NCBI RefSeq assembly: GCF_900107285.1
Contig: NZ_FNPK01000013.1
Location: 1-64,000 of the forward strand
Direction of reading: 5' to 3'
From: Acinetobacter kyonggiensis
GTDB taxonomy: Bacteria; Pseudomonadota; Gammaproteobacteria; Pseudomonadales; Moraxellaceae
Length of the DNA: 64,000 nt
The notes under the pieces are model-generated. The model made no database searches. It saw only the letters and a list, made by a program, of their open reading frames with translations, and was not told where the DNA came from. The translations under genes and the position numbers were made by a program. Positions 1 to 7,587 of this stretch are shown one piece after another (the stretch's first letter is position 1; the number at the start of each line of letters is the position of its first letter).

Positions 1-44
1 TGGTAGTGTGGGGTTACCCATGTGAGAGTAAGTCATCGCCAGCT
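1..44 (+). rRNA. rrf: 5S ribosomal RNA, 3' end only
   Basis: The window begins inside the last part of a 5S rRNA. The sequence matches the conserved 3' domain of gammaproteobacterial 5S rRNA (GTAGTGTGGGGTT, then CATGTGAGAGTAAGTCATCG) and ends in the closing-stem half TCGCCAGC. An intrinsic terminator follows at once. The 5' part and the rest of the rRNA operon lie outside the window. The exact 3' end is placed by eye and may be off by a few bases. Confidence 0.9.
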
Positions 45-58
45 CATTATTCCTAAAA

Positions 59-90
59 ACACCCCAACCTAAACGTTGGGGTGTTTTTTT
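59..90 (+). terminator. rRNA operon terminator
   Basis: A perfect 10-bp stem (59-68 with 75-84, ACACCCCAAC/GTTGGGGTGT) around a 6-nt loop is followed by a run of T to position 90. It closes the rRNA transcript. Confidence 0.93.
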
Positions 91-163
91 ATGTGGGGAA
101 TAAAAGAAATAAAAGTTAAATATTAGGAATGATGAAAAATATTCAAGAGCTCAAGCACCTTTA

Positions 164-577
164 TTATGAAGCTTCTTGCTGTATTAAATTACTGCTATTC
201 TTTAGCATGTATAATAATTGCCCTAAAAGAATATCTTTCTCTGCTAAAGCAATAATAATCATAGGATGATTCGCTGAAGGAACAGAGGTTAAGATCGCCT
301 TGCCATTTTCTGCATCTAGAGTGATCGATTGGCAACCATTTAAGTGGATTTCCTGCATAAAAGCGGAAACCATCGCAAGAATTGAGCTGCTGACAGCCGC
401 TAATTTTCCATTATTATAATTGTCTTTTTTATGAATAGTTGCAAGCTCAAAACCATCTGTTGAGCACAGCATAATAAAGTTAACACCTCTAACACTATGT
501 ATAATCTCTTGAATTTGATATTTAGCAAATTGAATTAGCTCTGGTGATGCTGCTCTGTTATTTTTAAGTGCAAACAT
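164..577 (-). CDS. Roadblock/LC7-domain protein (MglB-like), distal member of GTPase cluster
   Basis: 137 aa with a strong AAAGGAG ribosome site seven bases before the ATG. The fold pattern is that of Roadblock/LC7 proteins: an N-terminal amphipathic helix, a strand ending in a S-T-D-G-F-E-L-A turn (about residues 39-46), a helix starting with G-K-L-A-A, and a second strand pair. Proteins of this family dimerise and bind small GTPases, often as GAPs (MglB with MglA). The gene lies 10 bp after the GTPase gene and is the last gene of the reverse-strand cluster that starts at 2558. The functional assignment beyond GTPase partner is inference. Confidence 0.82.
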   Translation of the reverse strand: MFALKNNRAASPELIQFAKYQIQEIIHSVRGVNFIMLCSTDGFELATIHKKDNYNNGKLAAVSSSILAMVSAFMQEIHLNGCQSITLDAENGKAILTSVPSANHPMIIIALAEKDILLGQLLYMLKNSSNLIQQEAS

Positions 578-587
578 AATGACTCCT

Positions 588-1130
588 TTATGCAGTTATT
601 TGATGATTAACTTCTACAGAGGTGATTAATGCTTCAAGTAAAAGGAGTGCATCTTCTTTTTTTCGAGCATCGATAAAAAATAAAGGGGAATATAAATCCT
701 GACTAATCAGCCAATCTTTGTAAATTAAAGTTGATTTTGTATTGTCTACATCTGTATGTGTAATACCAATTGCAATATTGTCAGTATGATTTTGAAATGT
801 ATCGAGATAGTTTTCGAGTTCTTCAATCGGGTTTTCAACTGTATGGTCGATTAAAATAATGGCACCAATAGCACCTTTACAGATGACAGACCAAATAAAA
901 TCAAAACGACTTTGCCCTGGAGTACCGTATAAACCGATTTTAATACCATCCTCAAGGGTGACTTCACCATAATCTATGCCGACCGTGGTTTCCATTTTAT
1001 TGTGGCTTTGCTGATCGGTATTAAACGCTTCAGTCAGTAAAACAGGCACATCTGAGAGTGAGCGAATGGCTTCTGTTTTACCTGCTCCCATTGAGCCTGC
1101 AAAAACTATTTTATATTGTTGTAGAATCAT
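588..1130 (-). CDS. MglA-like small GTPase
   Basis: 180 aa. The P-loop G-S-M-G-A-G-K-T sits at residues 12-19. A Thr-Thr pair near 48-49 could serve as switch I. The G3 region reads Y-G-T-P-G-Q (68-73), so the usual Asp of DxxG is absent, as in the MglA group of bacterial Ras-like GTPases. G4 is T-H-T-D (124-127) in place of NKxD. No membrane segment or lipid-attachment cysteine is visible. The start has AAGGAA eight bases upstream. It lies between a helix-turn-helix protein and a roadblock protein, with 10-bp gaps on both sides, which strongly suggests co-transcription and a GTPase/regulator complex. The process it controls cannot be read from the sequence. Confidence 0.82.
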   Translation of the reverse strand: MILQQYKIVFAGSMGAGKTEAIRSLSDVPVLLTEAFNTDQQSHNKMETTVGIDYGEVTLEDGIKIGLYGTPGQSRFDFIWSVICKGAIGAIILIDHTVENPIEELENYLDTFQNHTDNIAIGITHTDVDNTKSTLIYKDWLISQDLYSPLFFIDARKKEDALLLLEALITSVEVNHQITA

Positions 1131-1140
1131 AACTTATTCC

Positions 1141-2112
1141 TTAAAAGCCAAATTTTCTGCGTAATTTACCGAAAAAGCTTTGTATCGTATTTTGCTCTTC
1201 TTGTTTGATTTCCTGCGGTGGTGGGGCGTAATGCTTGTCCCAGATATTTATTTTTTCAATATTATTTGCTGCAATATTGGTTGCGATAAAGTGCCGTACT
1301 GTATTTTGCGACAAATTAAGTTGTTCTGCTATTTTTGAAATTTTCCCGCCCTGTATAAAGCAGGCGGATAATTGAAAAATAATTTTCCGATTAGATTGAT
1401 CAGATGGTTTTGGCCATGTACGAATTTTATAATGACCATCTTCAGGAGCTAAATTGTCAATAACTTCAGGTGAGTTCCAGAATAGATTCCATAGCCAATC
1501 CTGTAATATAAACTTATCTTTGCGTGAGACTTTGGTTAGATCCGTTGTATTGGCTAAATTATAATGAAAACTATGGTTTGTACTTTTGATTGTCCTTTGC
1601 GTATTTAGCCAAGCCGTATTTTGAGCAGGGTGTATGACAGCTAAGGTTCCAGCATCATCGTGTAAATGTAATTTTGAGTTATGCTGGATATCATATAAAT
1701 TAAGAAAAAACTTTTTATCTAAAGTCTCAGTTTCCATTTCATTCGTAATCAGAAGTTCATCAGATAGCGTTTCTTTATGGGGAGCACTAATCAAAGAGCG
1801 ATTGATCCATTCAAATAAATTTTCTTGTTCAGTTACAGGTAAAAATAAGATGTTATTTTCAAGCTGTACTTGGGTTGATGATGGTATTGATGTTTTTAAC
1901 CAAGGAAAGCATTTTTTATTAATGATTTGCTGTATGTTTTCTGTTTTGTAAAAGCTTTCATCAATACATAGGCAATCAATATTGGGATCTGTAGCAGTAA
2001 CCCATTGGAGCATATAGTTTTGTGGGATTAAGCTACGGAGCTGAATTTTTAACTCTTCAGAATGATTGAGACTTAATCCGGCAATCGCAATATTGAGATT
2101 TTGCTTATTCAT
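1141..2112 (-). CDS. Helix-turn-helix protein of the GTPase/roadblock cluster, function unknown
   Basis: 323 aa. Residues 1-115 alternate hydrophobic strands with polar helices and could be a degenerate receiver-like domain (an acidic D-E pair follows a C-L-C-I strand near 49-53), but no typical phosphorylation site can be assigned. Residues 116-235 are unassigned. Near 257-280 there is a clear helix-turn-helix (I-A-E-Q-L-N-L-S-Q-N-T-V-R-H-F). The extreme C-terminus is basic (K-L-R-R-K-F-G-F). The ribosome site AGGGTGAGC precedes the ATG. The gene starts the tight three-gene unit with the GTPase and second roadblock gene. A role as DNA-binding output of the GTPase module is inference. Confidence 0.7.
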   Translation of the reverse strand: MNKQNLNIAIAGLSLNHSEELKIQLRSLIPQNYMLQWVTATDPNIDCLCIDESFYKTENIQQIINKKCFPWLKTSIPSSTQVQLENNILFLPVTEQENLFEWINRSLISAPHKETLSDELLITNEMETETLDKKFFLNLYDIQHNSKLHLHDDAGTLAVIHPAQNTAWLNTQRTIKSTNHSFHYNLANTTDLTKVSRKDKFILQDWLWNLFWNSPEVIDNLAPEDGHYKIRTWPKPSDQSNRKIIFQLSACFIQGGKISKIAEQLNLSQNTVRHFIATNIAANNIEKINIWDKHYAPPPQEIKQEEQNTIQSFFGKLRRKFGF

Positions 2113-2154
2113 ATGCTCACCCTGTTTAATTGGGTTTAGGGGAATTTAAGAACT

Positions 2155-2190
2155 AAAAAGCCTTGTAGATCTAAATATACAAGGCTTTTT
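2155..2190 (-). terminator. Terminator or attenuator after the first roadblock gene
   Basis: A 13-bp stem (2155-2167 with 2178-2190, core AGCCTTGTA/TACAAGGCT) around a 10-nt loop has T runs on both strands. It separates the promoter-proximal roadblock gene from the HTH-GTPase-roadblock unit, so the downstream three genes either depend on read-through or have their own promoter. Confidence 0.8.
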
Positions 2191-2198
2191 TATCAGAT

Positions 2199-2558
2199 TT
2201 AAGAAAAATTTAGTCCTTTTTCATAGCCTTTTAATTCATGACGTGCCATAGCTAAATTTGCTTTAGAACGATCAAGCACAAGATAAAGGAAAACATTATC
2301 ATTTTTTTCAAGTGGGCGAATGATATGGTATTGCTTGCCTAAAGTAATCAAGATGTCTTCAATGGTATCATTTAGATTTAATGCTTTTGCCACACGTCGT
2401 TTAGAACGAACGACTTCTGTATTGCCAGCAGCAGCTAATTCCAGATCAATATCACCTCCGCCTTGTGTTGCAAGTGCTAAGCCACTTTCACTATCAACTA
2501 ATGCAGCTGCATGGAAACCATCGATATTTGCTAATGAATCAAGTGATATTTTAGCCAT
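2199..2558 (-). CDS. Roadblock/LC7-domain protein (MglB-like)
   Basis: 119 aa from the ATG at 2558, where AGAGAGAAAA lies just upstream. An in-frame extension to 2633 exists but has no ribosome site and its sequence is not roadblock-like. The family hallmarks are [10 protein letters not shown] (about 22-31), an A-A-A-G-N-T-E-V helix and a strand D-I-L-I-T-L-G followed by H-I-I-R. It is similar in plan but not in sequence to the roadblock gene at 164-577, so the cluster encodes two distinct roadblock partners for one GTPase. The C-terminus has a charged segment (R-H-E-L-K-G-Y-E-K). Confidence 0.82.
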   Translation of the reverse strand: MAKISLDSLANIDGFHAAALVDSESGLALATQGGGDIDLELAAAGNTEVVRSKRRVAKALNLNDTIEDILITLGKQYHIIRPLEKNDNVFLYLVLDRSKANLAMARHELKGYEKGLNFS

Positions 2559-2939
2559 ATTTATTTTCTCTCTCTGATTGTTATAAAGAATTATTTGATA
2601 TGTTTTTGGCTTGCTTGAACTGTTGGTTAACAAGTTAATTTCATTATAGAAGTGCGATTAATTTTATCAATGTAATTAATTTTCTAACCTAGTGTTATCA
2701 AAAGTGCAGCTAAAAAGTTGATCATTTTAGTCGGTTTAAATATGAATTGGTTCACATTTTTTCCAAATAAGTGCATATTCGTTGTGTTGTTTTACTGTAA
2801 TATTTGGAATTATTTGATAATGTAAACAAATGTAAGAACTAGCGAAAAACCCATAAAATTACATGATTTAACGTAAAATTACATATTAATACATGGCGGG
2901 AGTTTTAAAGAGAGTAATTTTGAATGTTAGGTTGTTGAA
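2559..2939. other. Intergenic, AT-rich, no gene seen
   Basis: About 380 bp between the roadblock gene start and the terminator of the next gene. It is very AT-rich, with several ATG and TTAC repeats but no open frame with a ribosome site. It should contain the promoter of the roadblock cluster. I could not pick a convincing -35/-10 pair. Confidence 0.5.
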
Positions 2940-2965
2940 AAGATAACCTATATTTAGGTTATCTT
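2940..2965 (-). terminator. Terminator after the tail-anchored protein gene
   Basis: An 11-bp perfect stem (2940-2950 with 2955-2965, AAGATAACCTA/TAGGTTATCTT) around a TATT loop. On the reverse strand it follows the stop codon at 2975 and is succeeded by TTTTC. A T run on the other strand makes it potentially bidirectional. Confidence 0.75.
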
Positions 2966-2974
2966 TTTTTGTGA

Positions 2975-3637
2975 TTAAACAAAGATTTGAGTTGCTGCAC
3001 AATATAAAACCCAAAGAATAATAAGCGCGACTATTGGTTCAAAAATTTTTGACCACTTTGGAACAGTCACTGCTAAAGTTTCTGAGTGATTGTGTAGATC
3101 TTCATTTGCATGAATTTGTGGTTGACTGACCATTTGATTAAACTCCTTCATTGTTGAGTCTAATGATATCTCTTCTTGCACGATCGGTTTAGAGCCTTTT
3201 AGCTCTGATAGACCATTTGTTAGCCAAACCCAGTCAGCGGCTTGACCTGAAAGATGTTCAATTTGTCCGATAAGGAGTTCATGTAATCCGTGAATTTTAA
3301 GATTACCAATATCATTGAGTTGTTTAAGCTCAGCCAATTGTAATTTTAATATCTCAGTGACGGTTTGCTCTAATTCCTTTTTAGGTAATATAGATTGATT
3401 GTTTGAAGAAGTGGTGAGATGACGTGCCACCTCTTGGATAAAGAGTTCATCGGGTGACGCTATTTCTTGATAAACTTTTTTGTCATCAGTACGCCAGAGT
3501 GTAATTAACTTACCTAATATCAGCGCATTAATTTCTAATAAATACTCTTTTCGTTCTTCTTTGCTGTATTGTTCGAGAAGCTGAGGCTTCTGAGTATAAA
3601 TCTGCTCAGCAAAATATTGTACTAAATCAAAAGCCAT
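2975..3637 (-). CDS. Unknown protein with C-terminal membrane anchor, next to sspAB
   Basis: 220 aa. ATG at 3637 is preceded by GGAG at seven bases, which is better than an in-frame TTG one codon earlier. No enzyme motif is recognised. The body is helical and acidic, with a coiled-coil-prone stretch rich in E, L and Q near residues 105-130. The last 23 residues form a single hydrophobic helix that runs to the C-terminal Val, so the protein looks tail-anchored with its bulk in the cytoplasm. It lies 19 bp after sspB on the same strand, so it may be the last gene of an sspA-sspB transcript. Function unknown. Confidence 0.72.
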   Translation of the reverse strand: MAFDLVQYFAEQIYTQKPQLLEQYSKEERKEYLLEINALILGKLITLWRTDDKKVYQEIASPDELFIQEVARHLTTSSNNQSILPKKELEQTVTEILKLQLAELKQLNDIGNLKIHGLHELLIGQIEHLSGQAADWVWLTNGLSELKGSKPIVQEEISLDSTMKEFNQMVSQPQIHANEDLHNHSETLAVTVPKWSKIFEPIVALIILWVLYCAATQIFV

Positions 3638-3656
3638 CAACTTACTCCATATTATT

Positions 3657-4088
3657 TTAGTCTAATAACCGTAGGCTCGGTTTTTTCTTAGGTTGTTTGG
3701 TTTCTTCTGCCTGTGTGGTTGATTTTAAAGTATCTTCAGGGATTTGGGTATCTTCATATTCATTTGGATCAAAGAATAAACCTTGACCATTTTCACGTGC
3801 ATAAATCCCAATTACCGCATTTAAGGGGATGTAAATATCACGCGAAACGCCACCAAAGCGAGCAGAGAAGGTGATGGTATTATTGCTCATATTTAATTGG
3901 TGTACGGCATGAGGTGCTAGATTGAGAACAATTTGCCCATCTTGAATAAATTGTTCTGGAACCATAGTATTTGGTTGGGTGGCATCGACCAATAAATGCG
4001 GGGTGAGATTGTTGTCACAAATCCATTCATAAATTGCACGAGCAAGATAAGGGCGTGTAGGAGTGAGGTTTAATTCTGCTTCAGACAT
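3657..4088 (-). CDS. sspB: SspB, ClpXP adaptor (stringent starvation protein B)
   Basis: 143 aa, normal for the family. SspB delivers ssrA-tagged proteins to the ClpXP protease. The N-terminal domain begins with the typical R-P-Y-L-A-R-A-I-Y-E-W segment (13-23), and the F-S-A-R-F-G-G strand near 74-80 lies in the SspB dimer fold. A flexible acidic linker follows. The C-terminal tail P-S-L-R-L-L-D is a ClpX-docking motif of the expected form (basic/hydrophobic residues at the very end). It lies 11 bp after sspA, the usual operon order. Confidence 0.95.
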   Translation of the reverse strand: MSEAELNLTPTRPYLARAIYEWICDNNLTPHLLVDATQPNTMVPEQFIQDGQIVLNLAPHAVHQLNMSNNTITFSARFGGVSRDIYIPLNAVIGIYARENGQGLFFDPNEYEDTQIPEDTLKSTTQAEETKQPKKKPSLRLLD

Positions 4089-4099
4089 TGAAAAATACT

Positions 4100-4753
4100 C
4101 TATTGATTAATTAAAATATCACGATATTTGTTTTTTTCCTGCATGGTCATCGACTTGGTAAAAGCAGGACGGGTAAATATACGTTGGCAATATAATAAAA
4201 TGGGTCGGCAATGTTGTTTTGGCAGTTCAATCCCCATTGAATTTAACCGTAAAAAGATGGGGGCTAACATACAATCTAGAATGGTAAAATTTTCCGACAT
4301 GAAATAGGGGAAATGCTGAAATAGGGGGGTTAAGGAAATCAGTATATCGCGCAGTTGCTTTTGGGCTTTGGCTTTTTCTTTTTCATTCAAGCTATCAGGG
4401 TGACGCAACATAATATCGGCAAGTTTTAACCAGTCTTGCTCGAAGCGCCAAATATATTGGCGTTGTTCTGAACGAGGTGCAGGAGCATCTGCATAGAGTT
4501 TATTTTGACGGTAACGATCATCTAAATATTCAGAAATAATTCCTGTATTGAATAGTTTGAGTTCGTTTTCAATCAGCATCGGCAATTGATTGTATGGATT
4601 TAAGCTCGCGAGATCTTCGTCGTCTTCATCCACCATAATAAGATGATATTTAATTTGCTTCTCGGCAAGGACATAGCGAATCCAATGTGAACGAAAGTCA
4701 TCTGCATGGCTATACAGTGTAATTCCTTGAAGAGGTGCGGTTTCGACGGACAT
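4100..4753 (-). CDS. sspA: SspA, stringent starvation protein A (GST-like RNA polymerase-associated factor)
   Basis: 217 aa from the ATG at 4753, the first ATG of the frame. The protein has a thioredoxin-like GST N-terminal domain (L-Y-S-H-A-D-D-F-R-S-H-W near 14-25, then a conserved L-P-M-L-I turn) and an all-helical C-terminal domain. SspA family members bind RNA polymerase and act in stationary phase and acid response, and lack GST activity. Adjacency to sspB supports the call. It follows the terminator of rpsI at a distance, so it is probably transcribed from its own promoter in 4754-4990. Confidence 0.92.
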   Translation of the reverse strand: MSVETAPLQGITLYSHADDFRSHWIRYVLAEKQIKYHLIMVDEDDEDLASLNPYNQLPMLIENELKLFNTGIISEYLDDRYRQNKLYADAPAPRSEQRQYIWRFEQDWLKLADIMLRHPDSLNEKEKAKAQKQLRDILISLTPLFQHFPYFMSENFTILDCMLAPIFLRLNSMGIELPKQHCRPILLYCQRIFTRPAFTKSMTMQEKNKYRDILINQ

Positions 4754-4990
4754 AATCCCAAACAAAGCAAAGTGAATGGAATAGGATACTAAAATTCAGC
4801 ATGAAAATCACGAGAACAAATGAGAGAAATTTTAATCAGATGTGGTAGAGCAATAATTTATGCGCTTGTCTTTGATTTTATTGAGCATGGTTTTTTTAGG
4901 ATGGCGAGGTAATTGCGGTATTGTTTTTTTAGTAATGAGTTGAATATGAAAATTCAAAATATTTAGACGATATACAAAAATTAAGACATA

Positions 4991-5019
4991 AAAAAGCCTT
5001 GGATAAACCAAGGCTTTTT
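4991..5019 (-). terminator. rplM-rpsI terminator
   Basis: A 12-bp stem (4991-5002 with 5008-5019, AAAAAGCCTTGG/CCAAGGCTTTTT) with a 5-nt loop lies 20 bp after the rpsI stop on the reverse strand and is followed by T residues. Confidence 0.92.
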
Positions 5020-5038
5020 GTCCGATTCGGTAAACGAA

Positions 5039-5425
5039 TTAACGTTTAGAGAACTGAGGACGTTTACGTGCTTTACGTAAACCAAGTTTCTTACGTTCAA
5101 CTTCACGAGCATCACGAGTAACGAAACCAGCTTGACGAAGAGCAGGTTTTAATGTTTCGTCAGAAGCGATCAACGCACGAGTAATACCGTGACGGATAGC
5201 GCCAGCTTGACCACCAATACCACCACCAGCAACAGTGATGTAAAGGTCAAACTTTTCAGTAACTTCAAGAAGTTCTAAAGGCTGACGAACAACCATACGA
5301 GCAGTTTCACGACCGAAATATTGCTCAAGTGTACGGTTGTTGATTACGAGTTTACCTGTACCAGCTGATAAGAAAACACGTGCAGTTGCGGTCTTACGGC
5401 GACCTGTACCATAATTAGTAGCCAT
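5039..5425 (-). CDS. rpsI: 30S ribosomal protein S9
   Basis: 128 aa, typical length. The N-terminal [13 protein letters not shown] motif and the C-terminal basic tail ending in K-R-P-Q-F-S-K-R, which reaches the P-site tRNA, are both intact. [15 protein letters not shown] is the family signature. It lies 12 bp after rplM and is co-transcribed with it. Confidence 0.98.
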   Translation of the reverse strand: MATNYGTGRRKTATARVFLSAGTGKLVINNRTLEQYFGRETARMVVRQPLELLEVTEKFDLYITVAGGGIGGQAGAIRHGITRALIASDETLKPALRQAGFVTRDAREVERKKLGLRKARKRPQFSKR

Positions 5426-5437
5426 GTGCTGTATCCC

Positions 5438-5866
5438 TTAGATGTCCAAAACTTGTGGCTGTTGAGCAGTATGAGGATGCTCAGAACCAGCGTACACTTT
5501 CATTTTTTTGATCATTGCATAACCAAGAGGACCTTTTGGTAACATACCTTTTACAGCTTTTTCTAAAACTGTTTCAGGTTTGTGAGCAATTAACTTCTCG
5601 AAGTTAGTCTCACGGATACCACCAGGGAAACCAGTATGGCGATAGTATTTCTTATCCTGAGCTTTTTTACCTGTTACAGTAATTTCTTCAGCATTGATAA
5701 CAACGATGTAATCGCCAGTGTCAACGTGCGGAGTATAAGACGTTTTATGCTTACCGCGTAAACGACGAGCGATTTCAGTCGCAAGGCGACCTAAAGTTTT
5801 GCCAGAAGCATCAACAACATACCAGTCATGTTGAACTTCAGCAGGCTTAGCGCTGAGAGTTTTCAT
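5438..5866 (-). CDS. rplM: 50S ribosomal protein L13
   Basis: 142 aa, full length. It carries the family features W-Y-V-V-D-A near the N-terminus, L-G-R-L-A-T-E-I-A, and the signature M-L-P-K-G-P-L-G near 109-116. It is the first gene of the rplM-rpsI operon, with a good promoter about 120 bp upstream. Confidence 0.98.
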   Translation of the reverse strand: MKTLSAKPAEVQHDWYVVDASGKTLGRLATEIARRLRGKHKTSYTPHVDTGDYIVVINAEEITVTGKKAQDKKYYRHTGFPGGIRETNFEKLIAHKPETVLEKAVKGMLPKGPLGYAMIKKMKVYAGSEHPHTAQQPQVLDI

Positions 5867-5983
5867 TAAACCACTACCTATTATAGTTGGTTTGGACTAT
5901 GGAATCTGTCCAAACAAAAGGAGACCGAATTCTACCTGAAAGACAGGTGAATCACAATGAAAATATAGAATTTCAAGCGCTGT

Positions 5984-6012
5984 ATTATAGGCTATTGCTC
6001 AATATTTGACTA
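5984..6012 (-). promoter_or_regulatory. Probable sigma-70 promoter of rplM-rpsI
   Basis: On the reverse strand a perfect TATAAT (5984-5989) is separated by 17 bp from TAGTCA (6007-6012), which matches four of six -35 consensus bases. It leaves a leader of roughly 110 bases before the rplM ATG. Confidence 0.6.
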
Positions 6013-6079
6013 GTGACTTTTAAGATAGTGTGCTATTTGTTTATTTTAATGAATATCAATGATTTGATTTGAAATAAAA

Positions 6080-6504
6080 ATGCTGAAAGCAAAAATAAAA
6101 ATGACAGCTGGGAGTACTAAAGTTCAATTTATTGGGCTAATTTTATTTGCGTATATTCTGCCAGTATTATGTATCCCTTTGTATTATCTTATAATTCAAC
6201 CTAATGCTGGGTGTGGATCATATTTGTATTATTGGTTGTAATGGTTGCTATTACGTCGGGCTTGGCTTTACTCCTCATTTTACTTTGCATGATTGGGCAA
6301 TTTATTTTATTGATTCCTATTGCTTAGGGTCTCTGTTTGATGGTGACTTTAAGCCTTGTATATCTGCTGTATTGCTGTTTTCCTCTAACGTTTCATTGGT
6401 TTCTTATGCCATGCAGTATTGCCTCTGTTATGGCTATTTTATTTATATTGGATTATTCATTGCTTATTTATCTGGTGCCATTGTTCCAACATCGTCCTAG
6501 CTAA
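6080..6504 (+). pseudogene. Broken small membrane-protein gene (frameshift plus internal stop)
   Basis: The frame from ATG 6080 encodes about 44 residues with a hydrophobic helix (I-G-L-I-L-F-A-Y-I-L-P-V-L) before TAA at 6239-6241. A second frame, open across the same region, continues with V-W-I-I-F-V-L-L-V-V-M, is interrupted by TAG at 6325-6327, and then runs on hydrophobically to TAA at 6502-6504. Joined with one frameshift near 6200-6235 and one stop read-through, the product would be about 140 aa with four membrane helices. Another open frame from 6204 is cysteine-rich and looks like an off-frame reading. I do not recognise the family. A single sequencing error would not explain both lesions. 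Confidence 0.6.
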
Positions 6505-6581
6505 AAACATAAAAATCAACGGTATTTATTTTCTAGATTCAGTAAAATAGCGGTACTGAAATAAATCTGCATAGGTCAGCC

Positions 6582-7550
6582 ATGCTTCCTCTATATGTCA
6601 CCAGCGGCGAGCCTGCTGGTATCGGTTCTGATATTTGCCTAAGTTTGGCAGATCGGATTGATGAGCGTCCAATTGTGGTTTTGGCAGATATTCATATGCT
6701 GAAGCAGCGGGCTGAAATTTTAAATCAGCATATAGAATTGATTGAGTATCAAGGACAATCTGATACATCTGCACAGGGGCAGCTTTATGTGGAGCATGTT
6801 GCATTAAATACAGAGGTTATTTTGGGGAAATTAAATTCTCAAAATTCAGCTTATGTATTAGAACAATTACGTCGTTCAGCCGATTATGCCATGCAGGGTA
6901 AAAGTGTGGGCGTTGCAACGGCACCCGTACAAAAATCAATTATAAATGATGCAGGCATTCATTTCAGTGGGCACACCGAATATTACCAAGAGTTTGCGGG
7001 TGTTGAACGTGTGGTCATGATGCTGGCAACCAAAACTTTACGGGTTGCTTTGGCGACCACGCATCTTGCATTACGCGATGTGCCAGATGCCATTACCGCA
7101 GAGCGTCTACATCAAGTGATTGATATTTTAATTTATGATTTAAAAACCAAATTTAAGATAGATCAGCCGCATATTTTGGTTTGTGGCTTAAATCCTCATG
7201 CAGGTGAAGACGGTTATTTAGGCCGTGAAGAAATTGAGGTGATTAATCCAGTGCTTGAAACCTATCGTGCACAAGGCATTGATATGAGTTTAAGCCTTCC
7301 TGCCGACACTTTATTTACGCCTGAACATTTAAAAGATGCAGATGCAGTTTTGGCGATGTATCACGATCAAGGCTTACCTGTGTTAAAATCTCAAGGATTT
7401 GGTGAAGCCATTAATATTACTTTAGGCTTACCGTTTATTCGTACTTCTGTAGATCATGGTACAGCGCTCTCCCTTGCAGGTACTGGACTGGCAAAAAGTT
7501 CAAGTTTGCACGTTGCTGTCGATTTAGCCCTTGATTTAGCCCGTCACTGA
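6582..7550 (+). CDS. pdxA: 4-hydroxythreonine-4-phosphate dehydrogenase
   Basis: 322 aa, usual length. PdxA oxidises 4-phosphohydroxy-L-threonine in the DXP-dependent vitamin B6 pathway. The N-terminal T-S-G-E-P-A-G-I-G motif, the metal-binding histidines in G-H-T-E-Y and N-P-H-A-G-E-D-G, and the C-terminal Y-H-D-Q-G and R-T-S-V-D-H-G-T-A motifs are all present. It starts a forward-strand set pdxA-rsmA-apaH, the widely conserved gammaproteobacterial order, with a 37-bp gap to the rsmA start chosen here. Confidence 0.97.
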   Translation: MLPLYVTSGEPAGIGSDICLSLADRIDERPIVVLADIHMLKQRAEILNQHIELIEYQGQSDTSAQGQLYVEHVALNTEVILGKLNSQNSAYVLEQLRRSADYAMQGKSVGVATAPVQKSIINDAGIHFSGHTEYYQEFAGVERVVMMLATKTLRVALATTHLALRDVPDAITAERLHQVIDILIYDLKTKFKIDQPHILVCGLNPHAGEDGYLGREEIEVINPVLETYRAQGIDMSLSLPADTLFTPEHLKDADAVLAMYHDQGLPVLKSQGFGEAINITLGLPFIRTSVDHGTALSLAGTGLAKSSSLHVAVDLALDLARH

Positions 7551-7587
7551 TTTTTTGGTGAATAACCTTCACGTTGGAACTGTTTTT

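Noticed and set aside
2199..2633. Longer version of the first roadblock protein
   Set aside because: The extra 25 N-terminal residues have no family similarity and the inner ATG at 2558 has the ribosome site.
6204..6500. 98-codon forward frame with many cysteines before pdxA
   Set aside because: It is an off-frame reading of the broken membrane-protein gene; the other two frames carry the hydrophobic, protein-like pattern and there is no ribosome site.
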